This document shows, one piece after another, positions 25,826-36,300 of a stretch of 64,000 bases of DNA. Origin of the DNA: Salticus scenicus (lineage: Eukaryota > Arthropoda > Arachnida > Araneae > Salticidae); assembly GCA_963930645.1 (NCBI GenBank), contig OZ005662.1, forward strand, positions 3,043,436 through 3,107,435, written 5' to 3'. The translations under genes were made by a program, and so were the position numbers. The notes under the pieces were generated by a model. The model was not told the origin of the DNA. It did not search any database and worked only from the letters and a program-made list of their open reading frames with translations. Every line of letters begins with the position of its first letter. The stretch's first letter is position 1.

Positions 25826-26468
25826 TCTTGGCTAACATCAACTTAATTTGTCAAATTTCAAAGATCAATAATGTTCACGAACTTTGCACCGTGATTTTAA
25901 AGCAAACCTGATATGCAAGTTCTGAGTGGCGCTATCAGCACCACACGTATAGTAAAACACAAAATTTGAATCAATATCATCTTTCAGATGTATAAACACA
26001 AGCCTACCAAATTTTGCTTACCTAACAAGTCTTTCTTGATGTTGGGATTTTTTTTTTTTTTTTTTTTTTTAAATCAGTGTTATTACAGCAAAGACAACAA
26101 CAAAGTAACAACTATAACCACCAATGAACCTGTGATATATAAAGATGTTGTCTCATTCGTTTTTTAAAAATGTAACTTATATACCTGATGATGCCATGAA
26201 TTGGCGAAAACCTTAGTATTTTGTATGTTTTGATTTTAACAAAATTTTATGACGTGTTTTAAAAGTTATTTTAAATTATATTTTTAATTATAACACGTGG
26301 ACTTTGTGAAATCTTAACTTTTGGAGATTTGAGTTTTAACTATTCACTTACTGTAAGAAAATATATAACACTTATTGCTATAAATGGTGTGATGCAATTT
26401 TCTTGTCATAGAAATGGGGGGGAAAAAAATTTGCCACTTAGGAACTAGAAGTTTTTTTTTTTTTTTTA

Positions 26469-26709
26469 AACCCCTTGAACTGAAATGACGAGTCCAGCTC
26501 GTCATGAACTTTCTTGAGCAAACTGATCATGACGAACTGTACTCATGATGTGTGAAACAATAAATGTCTGAAACAAATATTTTTAACAATAACAAATTAT
26601 TTAAGCAACAAAACCGTAAGTTTCTATATCAATCCCTCCTCTTAAAACTAAGAAAATTAAATTGTCTGCATGAGCTGCTGACTGAAAATAAATTGCAGTT
26701 CAAGGGGTT
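26469..26709. mobile_element. MITE with AACCCCTTGAACTG ends
   Basis: AACCCCTTGAACTG at 26469 is inverted exactly at 26696-26709. T/A-rich bases flank it (TTTTA at the left, AAGC at the right), so a TTAA-type target is possible but not proven. It includes short inverted 'cgtcatgaac'/'tcatgacga' blocks. Confidence 0.65.
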
Positions 26710-27027
26710 AAGCACTTTCATGCTACTTTTTTTTTAGGGCGCTAAATATAATGAAATTAGCACCACTTTTCAGATGTGCAAAAACATCTTTCAATGGAAG
26801 ATAGATAGATTTAATGTTTTGTTTATAGGATCACATAAAAGGATTCAGATACATTATGGAGTATAAGTAAAAATGGATGAAAGTAGATTTTTTTATAATA
26901 CATTACTACATTGTTTGATGGATACTGCAGGAATTACAATAGAATATCAAAAAGTATATACAAAGCATTGCTTTTTCATCAATTATAAAAAGTATTTTTG
27001 ATACTATAAAACATTATTTTTAAAACT

Positions 27028-27165
27028 TAGATGTACATGCAAGCTGCAATAAAAATATTTTGTAACTCACTACATGCAGATTTGTCGACAGTTCCACTGG
27101 AAGCTTTTTTGTGCAACATGATCCTGCACCTTGCTCTGAAAAGCATTTTGAAGAGTTCTTTTCCT
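27028..27165 (-). pseudogene. Decayed duplicate of the THAP exon 2 end
   Basis: Minus-strand sequence around 27165-27028 aligns with the last third of THAP exon 2 and its donor: 'tggaactgtcgacaaat', then 'gtagtgagtta', then 'tgcaagctgc...' inside the intron, all in the same order as at 32985-32830. The reading frame is broken and the Cys/His residues of the THAP zinc site are gone. Homology continues into flanking intron DNA, so it was copied at the DNA level and not retroposed. Confidence 0.8.
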
Positions 27166-28609
27166 GCATTTAAAACAGAAAAATTAATGTACAACATTAA
27201 GATGCTTAAAAAGAATGTTTTTGCAGAAAATTCCATGCATATAATTAATAATTACTATGCAGGGCAACACAAAAGAATGTTATGCATTATGTGTGGTCAT
27301 TATACTGCATTACCAGAATCAGTGTTCGAAATTAGCAGTCGTTAGTTGTCAAATGCGATTAAATTATTGCATTTGACGACTATAAAATTCTTTCCGTTCG
27401 TGAAATTTGAAGCCTAGCTTTTCTTTTAAGCCTTATTTTTGTTTAACTTTGAAAGCTCCAGGTTTGTATTGTATTTTTTCCCCCTGCTGCACAGGGACTA
27501 TGTCGTCTGGACATCTGGGTATTTGGGGGCATATTTCATCCCCTCCTCCTTTACAGAGATAAAAAAGAAAAAGTTTCCTTTAATCCCTTTTAATCTTATC
27601 TTTTCTTAAAACTACAATTTGCAACCCCTTGTTGCACATGCATACAAATAACCTATGTAACAAACACATTACATATATGTGCACATACTGATATGATGTG
27701 TAAGGAAAACACACACACACACAAATATATATACATTTGTGTTTCAGAAATTTTGACGTGTAGCTCAGAAAATATTGTTTTACTCAGAATCACTCAATTA
27801 GCCATGTTAAAAGTGAATTTCGGAAATTTCAACTAGAAATTTCAATTTGCAGGGTTCATACTCAAATACGGGGAAAAAATTCCCTGAGTTCCCAGACAAT
27901 TTTAAAGAAAATATTAGCAACATATTACAAGAAACGCTTCTCTAGACAGGACAAAATACAACTACTTATGCTGTATGATGTCATATGACTGCCGATCATG
28001 CTAGAAATTTAGGTAGAAATCATTATTTATATGCATATTTTCACAATACTTAATCACTTAAATTTTGATACGAAGCTGAAAAAGAAAAACATAACTTTAG
28101 AGAGAAAAGAAAAAATTGTTTTTCCAGGTTTTATAACTGATTTTCCCTGACTTTTAATGAAAATTCTTATTTTCCCTGAGCTTTCCCTGACTTTTTTTAA
28201 CAAATTCTAAATTCCCTGAGTATTCCCTGTTTTCCGGGTTTTCTCTGATGAGTATGAACCCTGATTTGACGCCTAATATATTTACAACAGGCGTCATATG
28301 ATGCCTTCCCTTTTCTTCTATTTCTATCACCAACAGAATGAAGTTAACATATATTTTATTAATGTTTAAATGACCAAAGATAATATTTTCCATAGACCAT
28401 AATGCAACCTAAATGTTTTATGTGACATAATATTTTTATCACAATTCAACAGTGGGGTGGGGTTCACTGACAGCATGCTGGAATTGTTACAATGGAACAT
28501 TTTAACAAATTACAAGTATTAACAGGATTTATTTAGATGAAGTATTTTTGTACTTACTAAAAGAAAACACATAACATCGTTTGTTATAAATAGGGTGATG
28601 TGATTTTCC

Positions 28610-29703
28610 TAGAGCTGTATCGAGTACTCGGTATATACTCGATACTCGGCCAAATTTGGACTAAGTATTTGGCAAATACCGAGTAAGTTGTAAGAATTTC
28701 ATTATTTTTATGTATTATTGAAAGAAATGAATTCATAAGAGTTGTTTATTAATAAATAAACTAAAAAATTATGAAAATATAGAGTCATTAAACTTTTGCT
28801 GCAAACAGCTTTTGCAGTTAAAACGGGCGAGTAGATTGCAACCAAACTCGTTATAGAGACGATTCATGATATGAGTTTATCCATTTTAGTTATAAGAATT
28901 TAAGTATAACCATCTTGTATGTGTGTAATAGGCAATTTTTTTTTTTTTTTTTAATAGAAACTTATTACATAAAAGTATATCTATAAAACAGACAGAAATA
29001 AAATATTTTAGAAAAAAGAACCCTTATATAATAGATAAAACTTTAGTTACATATTTGTGCAAATAAAAGTAAGACACTTTTAAAACTGTAAGAATATATT
29101 GATTTTTAATTTTTTTTTTTTTCAAATAATAATTATGAAAAAGGTAAACACTAAAATGTTATTAAAAATATATTTTAATAATCAAATTTGTTACTTTGCA
29201 AATTATAGCCCAAAACCACGAATCTCTTTTACTCTTCTAGAATTTGAAGATTAATGAAGTCTATCATGTTTGAAATGATAAAATATTAATTTTAATATTA
29301 TCATTTCACATGTAAATTTCATGCATCTTAAATTAAGTCTGAGTGGATAGGAACTTTTATATTCTCTAAGAATTACCTGAGAATGATTCACATCTGAGAA
29401 AGACTATGTAATAAAGAATGAAATTATCAGTTATTATGGTTTTAATTCAATCCACTAAGCTGGAAGTATCAAATATAACAATGAACCTAATTGTGTACAT
29501 ATATACACTACAAAAGTTCTGAAACATTTCATGAAAACATGCTGTTTGCCATTTAACTTAATTTTGTGTTCAAAAGATATTTTTTTAATTTCAAGATGTG
29601 CAGAATTCTTCATATGTATATCAATTACTCTTTCTTACAACTACTTGGTATTCAGTACTCGGCTACCCAATACTTAGCCAAAGTGCTACTCGGTGCAGCA
29701 CTA
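28610..29703. mobile_element. Non-autonomous hAT-like element, 1.09 kb
   Basis: The left end is TAGAGCTGTATCGAGTACTC and the right end, reverse-complemented, is TAGTGCTGCACCGAGTAGCA. The ends share repeated GTACTCGG motifs. Flanks GATTTTCC (28602-28609) and GAATTTCC (29704-29711) are an 8-bp duplication with one mismatch. Sequence outside it lines up with the uninterrupted relative near 26345-26420, confirming the insertion. No transposase frame was found. Confidence 0.85.
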
Positions 29704-29711
29704 GAATTTCC

Positions 29712-30420
29712 TGTCACATAAACAGAAAAATAAATAAAATCCCAAAAATATTTTTTCTTTACAAAATAGAGAGAGGCAGAAAGAAGAAAAAAAAAATGAT
29801 CTTTTATTATGAATATATTAATTTGATTCCTCGTATTAAGTAGAATTATAATTTGGAACAATTATTTGAATCTATTTCTGAAAGACATTTTTATTGTTTA
29901 ACAATGTTTATGAATTTCATATCTTTAGCATTTTCCATGTTTACAGCATTATTTTTAAATTAATATCAATACTTGTTTAATAAAATGCTATTAACTTGAT
30001 ATTAAACATTACACAGAGTAACTGCTAAAATAAAAAGTTTCTAGCGACAATTTTTTATTTATTTATTTATTTATTTTTTTAAATTGGCCCCAAATATTAA
30101 CCTGGATCAACTCCTGCTTTTATAGTGGATACCTGATCCAACTCAGAAATACATAGGTTATTAGATAAGCAATTTACCTATATATTTTAGTTTACTAAAT
30201 AATATTTAGAAAACAAATAATAATTCTAAGTACTTTTCTTGAGGTATAATAATAACATGAATACGAAAAAATAATATATTTTTTTTCTTTTTAATATTAA
30301 AATTCTCTGCAGTTTGTAAAAAAAATTACACAAGTATTATAAATGCATTATTGATGCTTTTAATCAGTTTGTGACTCTGATACATTCATGCACGGTATGT
30401 ATAAACTATTCTTTCCCCTT

Positions 30421-30457
<37 letters not shown>

Positions 30458-31214
30458 ACGTACACACTTTTGTTAATGAAGTTAAAATTTGAACAAATAA
30501 TACAACAATCAACTCCTTTATGTATGCAATAACAAAATTAAGAGTTGTAACAATTGAATTTAATGAAAACATTTATTTATTTTTATTTGAATTTGAAAGT
30601 TAATGGGGGAAAAAAAGAATAAATAAATAAAAGTACTTAGTTGAAATATCATACTTTTTTTTTTGTCAGATTTACTGCAGTAGTAGTTTATATCTATTGC
30701 GTAATAGAAAAATTGTATTATGCTAACAAGTTTTTAAGTTTGGGTAATACGTAAGAAAACTAAATAAACTAATCATGTTTTCATTATATGCTACTGTTAT
30801 ATAAAGAGATACTTGATAACTGGAATCATGTATCTCTCAAAAGAAGGCATGAAATATCTCTATTATAAGATTTGTACAAAACATATATTTTGAATTATAA
30901 ACATTTAAATGTAGTTTACTAAATAAATTATTAAAGGCAGTCTATATACTTAAAAATTACACTTAATTTTTTTAATTGTATATAACAAGCAATACAAACA
31001 TTAAAACATTTTCTTTGAAAAGAGTTTTACTTGCCACATTCAGACAATCATTTCTTGAACTAGAAACCTAAAACAAAATGCCTGAAAAAGATTAAGTGTT
31101 GCTAGTTTTGTTTACAAGTATAACTTTAACATTGTTCCCAGACTTCAAAGTTCTACTTATTGATTTTGGTATATTTTTTGCTGAGGGATTACATATTCCT
31201 AGTAACCTCTCTCT

Positions 31215-31254
<40 letters not shown>

Positions 31255-32830
31255 ACATAACTCCCCCCCCCCCCAAAAAAAAGAAGAAATTATTATCTTA
31301 GGAAAGGTATCAGTGCATCGTATTGAAGAGAGAGTGGATGTTATACTTTGTAAATTGTGTTACAGCTATGAAACTTTGAATACATAGGTGTCAAAAGGTA
31401 TATTAAATTTTTTTTTAACCTTTTTAAATGTTTCTCGCTAACTATTTTTAAATTTCTCCTTCTCACTTTAAACAGTATCATATTTTAACAATATATATAC
31501 TAAACATATTAGGCTATAACTTTATGGATTCATTGATAAGTTAATTTTTAAAAATATGTTAAATGTTGAAATTTTAATGACAACTTTTAACCTTTTTTTT
31601 TTTTTTTTAATTAACTTATCAACAAATCCACTACACAAATTTATATACAAATGCAAATTTTCAAACCTTTTTTTGACAGTAATTTACAAAAATGATACGT
31701 ACTGTCCATTATCCCCTTAATTTAAAATAAATTAAAACTGTTATGTAATTGATATTGCATGGTAATTGACCTCAATTCTTAATATCTCAAAACTTTTAGA
31801 TGTTCAACAATAAAATATGCTATTGATTATAACTCAAAATGAAAGGTATGATACAATATACCTGTAGCACGGTAATTCCATTATTAGGATTAAATAGTTG
31901 TGGCATCTGTAATTATTATTATTTTTTTTTTTAGGGCGGGGGGGGGCATAGCGAATGGGAGCACAGAAGACAGGATGCCCCTTGCCTCTGAAGAAACTTA
32001 GCTTTTAAGTATATGTATTGTGTTGTATGAAGTTCTCATTCCATTATTTTGACCTGAAACATTAGCTGCAATTTCAATTTAAGCTAGGTTAAGGTAGAAA
32101 AGTATGTAATTTACAAAATATTACCACAGAGTGACAACCCCAAAACCAAAAGAACTAATTTATGCAAGGCCTTCCATTAAGGTAGGATAAGAATGGCTGA
32201 ACCTTCATTTGAGTAGGGCTTCTGAATCAATTTTAAAATCAACTTCAATGCCTTTTTATAAGTTTATATAACGAAGTTCAAGAAGGCCTTCCTGAGAGGG
32301 GGGGTGCGGGGTGGAATGCACCTCTAATTAGGGTGTCACAATGAAACTTTCTCATTGGGGCTCTAGAGTTGTAAATTTGCCACAAAGGGGGGGGGGGCGG
32401 TGCTCTAACTTTACCAAGTCATGGTCCACAATATGTGTCGTAGCCTCATACATGACTTTTCTATCTACTACTAATTTTAATTTTACAATTACGAAAGTAA
32501 GTGCATTCAATTCCTAAACTAGAAAATCAACCGACGCACCAAAAATTGCCTTCTATAGTAATTTGGAACAATAACATTCAAAATTCTGCCCCCCCCCCCA
32601 ATCCCATAAAAGTGAATGCTGCGTGCACATAAACACCACCCACACATCAATACTTTTTTTTTTTTTTTTTTTTTTTTTTATGAATTATAGCCTATAATAG
32701 CAGAGAGGGGTAGTGTAGCTTTTCATTCGTGAAAAACAAATAATTGTTTCATTAGTTTTTGATCCTGAGATTACTTTGTCATCAATAATAAAAATATTAT
32801 TGATGTTGTACAACAGTATTTTCAATAACT
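29712..32830. other. Intron 2 of the P-like gene; no further gene recognised
   Basis: A/T-rich with long homopolymers (T near 30424-30453, G near 31936-31946 and 32387-32397) and a TA run at 31219-31247. A hAT-like terminal fragment ('ttaacctggatcaactcctg') lies near 30099-30118. Confidence 0.55.
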
Positions 32831-32882
32831 TATATGTGCATGCAAGCTGCAGTAAAAAAAAAAAAATATATATATAACTCAC

Positions 32883-33087
32883 TATGGGCATATTTGTCGA
32901 CAGTTCCATTGGAAATTCTTTTGACGGAATGGCTCCTAGCTTTAAAGAGCATCTTAATAAGTTCTTATCTTCGAAATCAGATTTTTTGAAGTGTTTTGAA
33001 CAAATAAATGAATTCCTGGTTGGAGTCCAGTTCTTTCTGTCAACAGCTTCGACCCAGGCACGTTTTAAAAATTCATCTGCTGGAAAT
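32883..33087 (-). CDS. THAP domain, C-terminal part: exon 2 of the P-like transposase
   Basis: The acceptor (ctactgttcatag) ends at 33088 and the donor GTGAGT begins at 32882. One base completes an Arg codon from exon 1; then 68 codons run to the end, phase 0. The peptide starts FPADEFLKRAW, continues with FICSKHFKKSDFED (Cys and His of the C2CH zinc site) and ends with LKLGAIPSKEF, the AVPTIF-type box that closes a THAP domain. THAP domains bind DNA; in P transposases this recognises sites near the element ends. It is separated from the catalytic exon by 11.2 kb. Splice phases agree on both sides. Confidence 0.88.
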
Positions 33088-33089
33088 CT

Positions 33090-33227
33090 ATGAACAGTAG
33101 ATAGGTTAATTTTAATTTCATGTAAAGGTTGGGATTTTCTTTTTTAAACTAATTCAGTTGTTTCCATTTTAGGTGGTAAAAAAGCATAAAACTTCTTGAA
33201 ACTGAAAATAACCATATAAGCATTTAG

Positions 33228-33258
<31 letters not shown>

Positions 33259-35505
33259 CTCTCCCAATTAATTTTCTTCCACTACTTGTTTTCAAACAAA
33301 ATATCAGCTTCAAAGCTTGAATTATTCAAAACTTTAAAAATAATCAAATGAATCATTGTATAATTTTGTTTTGATGGTTCATTTTTAACTTTTCGTTTAA
33401 ATTATTTTAAAAAAACTATAATTTTTGTTAGCATGTCTGATATTGTAAGCTAATGTACTGTCATGTCTGTCACAAAAAACATTCTTTCTTAAATTTAAAC
33501 AATGTTTATTTTCTTAAAATACTTAACGATACATTTTCTTTTAATATATTGCAAAGAATATTTTATATCAAATGAAAGTTTTGCTTGTGTAAAAATTTCA
33601 AATGTGTTCCAATTTAGAGTAACTGACTGATAATAAAGAATTACTATTTAAAATCTGCCTATTTTTCTTCATTTCTCATGATATATTCTTACCTTATTAT
33701 GAGTGCACATTTTTTTTTCCCCAATATGCATATGGTAATGGTTTTGTATAATTTCTAAACAATATAATATACACACACATCACACATCAGCACAACAAAT
33801 TTCAGCAAAATAGTATAAATCAGCCATAACATAATCAGGGATAAAACTACCCAACATACAAAAAACCTGAAAACTGCCACTTTCATGCAGAATGAAAGGC
33901 GACATAACCCTTATTAATGATATATAAAATTGTTAATATCAAAAGTTCTTATTTCAAAAGTTAAAATTTTTTTATAAGTGATATTTGGAGAGTTCTTAAT
34001 ACATTATATAGCAAATTAAACATTCAAAATAAGACATTTCTTTAAAAGGTAATTTATTTAACACGAAATTCAGAAACAGCAAAATTAAAAAAAATTCTGA
34101 ATTAAAGTGTAGCCCTTGAGATATTTCACTCCTTCACATAAATCATATGTTTGGTATTTTTAACAGATTCATTGCAAATTAGGAGGGAATGCAGTCCTTT
34201 TAATTTAAAAGATTCCTTCTGATACTAATTAAAGGAAAATACATCTAAGTACACATACTGCTTGATCCAGGTTTTAATTTTGGGGACTTGTAGACCCAGT
34301 AAGAATTTTTCTGTATATATCTGCAGCAAAACAAAATTTATCTGTGATCCAAAAACATTCGGATCAGGTCAAGTGTAACAAAAATTAACTCATAAAATAT
34401 GTAAAATTTGCCTCAAAAACATAATCAATTAATAGAATACAACAAATATAGTAATTTAACACAATAATGCAGGTTCTACTAGCACATTTTTAAGCCTGAC
34501 ATTACTTTTTAAGCTGCCAAAATAACCTGCACAACTGTAAACAATATGCATCGCTTGCTGCACTGTTTCTGATACTGGGTAAGTAGGTGCAGATAAGAGA
34601 CAATCATTTGAAATAATAATAAAAACGACGTTTCTAGCATTAATTCAACAACAATTGAAATGCCGACTAATATTCTACAAAAAATAAATAAATAAGGTGA
34701 CCTATATTTTTAGCATACGATCAAAACAATAATTTTAGTTTCATATTGACACAGTTGGTCATTAAAAAAAAAAAATGAAAAACAGTGAAAAAATGCTGCA
34801 TAGCATTAATATGCAGTCGGACATCTGCTATAATTTAGCTTTCATGAATTTTTAGATCAAAGGGCCCATGCTACTCTGAACTCTCTTTCATACACCCCTG
34901 GTAATGAGAAGGGGGAAAAATACAATAAAATAAATTTTCAGCATATTTTTAATTGAATATTCATTGTGTTCTTGACTTCTTTATAACAAAATTTGTCAGA
35001 AGCATAACTTTTCTATGTGCATTTTTTTTTCAACTGAAGTTTTTTTTTTTTTCATTTTCTTTTTGTAACGTTAAATTCATGCTACAATTTAACAAAATAA
35101 TAATAATAATAATAAAAAGAATTAAGTTTACACTTTTCAAATAAGAAACACGGAATTTAACGGAAAAGAAAGGAAAGCGACTTTTTAACTGAAAAATGAC
35201 CGCTGAGAACCTTCAGAAACTATGAAAAAGAATTACTTTTACAAAACGAAATTTTGGAAATGAGCTGTCTTTAAGAATGATTTTTAATTTTGTTAAGGGA
35301 CCATTTTATAGATCTGAATTTTGTAAAATTGCCTTAATTTTTGACAGGATTGCTCTGATTTGTTATTAAAAGTTTTATTGGATGTGATTTCGTTTTAAAA
35401 AAGATTATTTTAATGAGTTTTTTTACTTCCGCTTATAATGTATAACATAACAAAACTATCTGCATTGATTTTGACTTTTTTTTTAATAGGTAATTATTAA
35501 TCTAA
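33090..35505. other. Intron 1 of the P-like gene; no gene recognised
   Basis: A/T-rich with a long T run at 33231-33259. 34340-34600 is a diverged copy of sequence at 7080-7390. A fragment at 34262-34285 ('ttgatccaggttttaatttt') resembles the end of the 23383 MITE. Confidence 0.5.
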
Positions 35506-35519
35506 CCATGCGGCTAAAG

Positions 35520-35585
35520 TTATTACTTACAAACTTTGAATAAACACCCATTTTATGGTGTTTATTCAAAGTTTGTAAGTAATAA
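35520..35585. repeat. Perfect 29-bp hairpin with 8-nt loop
   Basis: 35520-35548 and 35557-35585 are exact inverted repeats around 'cattttat'. The 104-bp block 35520-35623 is bracketed by a 13-bp direct repeat, CATGCGGCTAAAG (35507-35519 and 35624-35636), which looks like a target-site duplication. It lies in intron 1 of the P-like gene. Confidence 0.9.
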
Positions 35586-35805
35586 TTTTTACAACGCCTG
35601 TTTTGTGATGCTTCTTTATTATACATGCGGCTAAAGGTTGAAACAGAAATAACTTCATTTAAATAAAAAAAGAAAATAAATTTCGCTTACTTGAAAATTT
35701 TTTTACATAATAACGATAGTATATTGAATATATTCTACACAAAATTGCTTTCCTATAGGTACTCATTAATTTGAGGAAAAAGTAATATAAAATAAACTTA
35801 CTTAC

Positions 35806-35873
35806 CTATGAAATGATATTCCATGTTCTTTATTTCTTTTTTGGCTTACACAGGATAGGAAGCTGCAGGACAT
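35806..35873 (-). CDS. THAP domain, N-terminal part: exon 1 of the P-like transposase
   Basis: From ATG at 35873 the exon reads MSCSFLSCVSQKRNKEH and ends ISFH plus two bases of a codon, before the donor GTAAGTAAG (starting at 35805). C3 and C8 are the first two zinc ligands of a C2CH THAP domain, and SFH-R-FP is the usual THAP motif completed by exon 2. The THAP zinc finger is conventionally at the extreme N-terminus, as here. The upstream frame offers no earlier start that keeps the motif. The exon is too short to show as an open frame by itself; splice phase (2 nt here + 1 nt in exon 2) supports it. Confidence 0.85.
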
Positions 35874-36140
35874 TCTCAGTTCTCACAGAGTACTGATCAC
35901 ATATATATATAAAATGTGGACATTCCGTGATTAATAAATACTATACCATAACAAGTTAAAATCCATGTCGTTGTTGTCTCACTCTCACGATAACTTGAGT
36001 TGACAGCTGAGATTGATGAGACGAGATGAGACGCCAACAAGTCGCCAACCAATAAGATTGTAGCATTGTTACAACAACCCTAATACCCAGCATTCCTGGA
36101 TTTTACGAACCGAAACCAAAGCATATACGCTCCTTCTTCT
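35874..36140 (-). promoter_or_regulatory. 5' leader and putative promoter of the P-like element
   Basis: Between the inverted repeat and the ATG (minus strand) there is an ATTGG (CCAAT-type) motif, a TATATATATA stretch about 30-40 nt before the ATG and a TCAGT initiator-like pentamer just after it. GTCTC-containing short repeats (gtctcatctcgtctcatc and an inverted gagagtgagac) sit where P elements carry transposase-binding sites. It is less A/T-rich than the surroundings. The functional roles are inferred. Confidence 0.4.
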
Positions 36141-36156
36141 CTATTATTATTCTATG
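36141..36156 (-). repeat. 5' terminal inverted repeat of the P-like element
   Basis: Minus-strand CATAGAATAATAATAG, identical to the first 16 bp of the micro-element at 2018. It is directly followed (36157-36164) by ATACTTAC inside the gypsy LTR, the presumed 8-bp target. Confidence 0.75.
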
Positions 36157-36287
36157 ATACTTACACAGCCGCCAGTTACAGAACAGGTTACAGTTAATAT
36201 ACAAACACGAGTTGAGGTGTAATAAACATATGTATATAGTTCAGAATTGAGTCTTATAGTTAATAGTTTTTATGAGTTTATACCACA
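36157..36287 (-). repeat. 3' LTR of the gypsy element, truncated by the P-like insertion
   Basis: 131 bp, identical at every position to 40485-40615. It lacks the 149 bp that would lie beyond the P-like terminus. It begins (minus strand) TGTGGTATAAAC directly after the polypurine tract. Confidence 0.93.
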
Positions 36288-36300
36288 TCTCCCCTTTTCA
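36288..36300 (-). other. Polypurine tract
   Basis: Minus-strand TGAAAAGGGGAGA abuts the 3' LTR, the expected plus-strand primer of a Ty3/gypsy element. It overlaps the pol stop codon region. Confidence 0.85.

Larger units (their letters stand above)
19339..36156 (-). mobile_element. P-superfamily transposon (THAP transposase); 5' end found, 3' end not found
   Basis: The 5' terminus is at 36156 (minus-strand CATAGAATAATAATAG), 283 nt before the transposase ATG. It directly abuts a Ty3/gypsy LTR at the sequence ATACTTAC, the expected 8-bp target. The transposase gene occupies three exons (35873-35806, 33087-32883, 21666-19339) with introns of 2.7 and 11.2 kb that hold other elements. The same 16-bp terminus occurs in a 36-bp micro-element with an 8-bp duplication, which supports this being a real transposon end. 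No mate terminus next to the missing LTR half is visible to the left, so the true left boundary is unknown. The stated start is only the end of the coding region. Confidence 0.75.

Noticed and set aside
2018..36156. Pairing of the 2018 terminus with the 36156 terminus as the two ends of one 34-kb P element
   Set aside because: 2018-2053 has its own opposite arm and its own GTTGGACC duplication; the flank is not the missing LTR half, so it is a separate small element.
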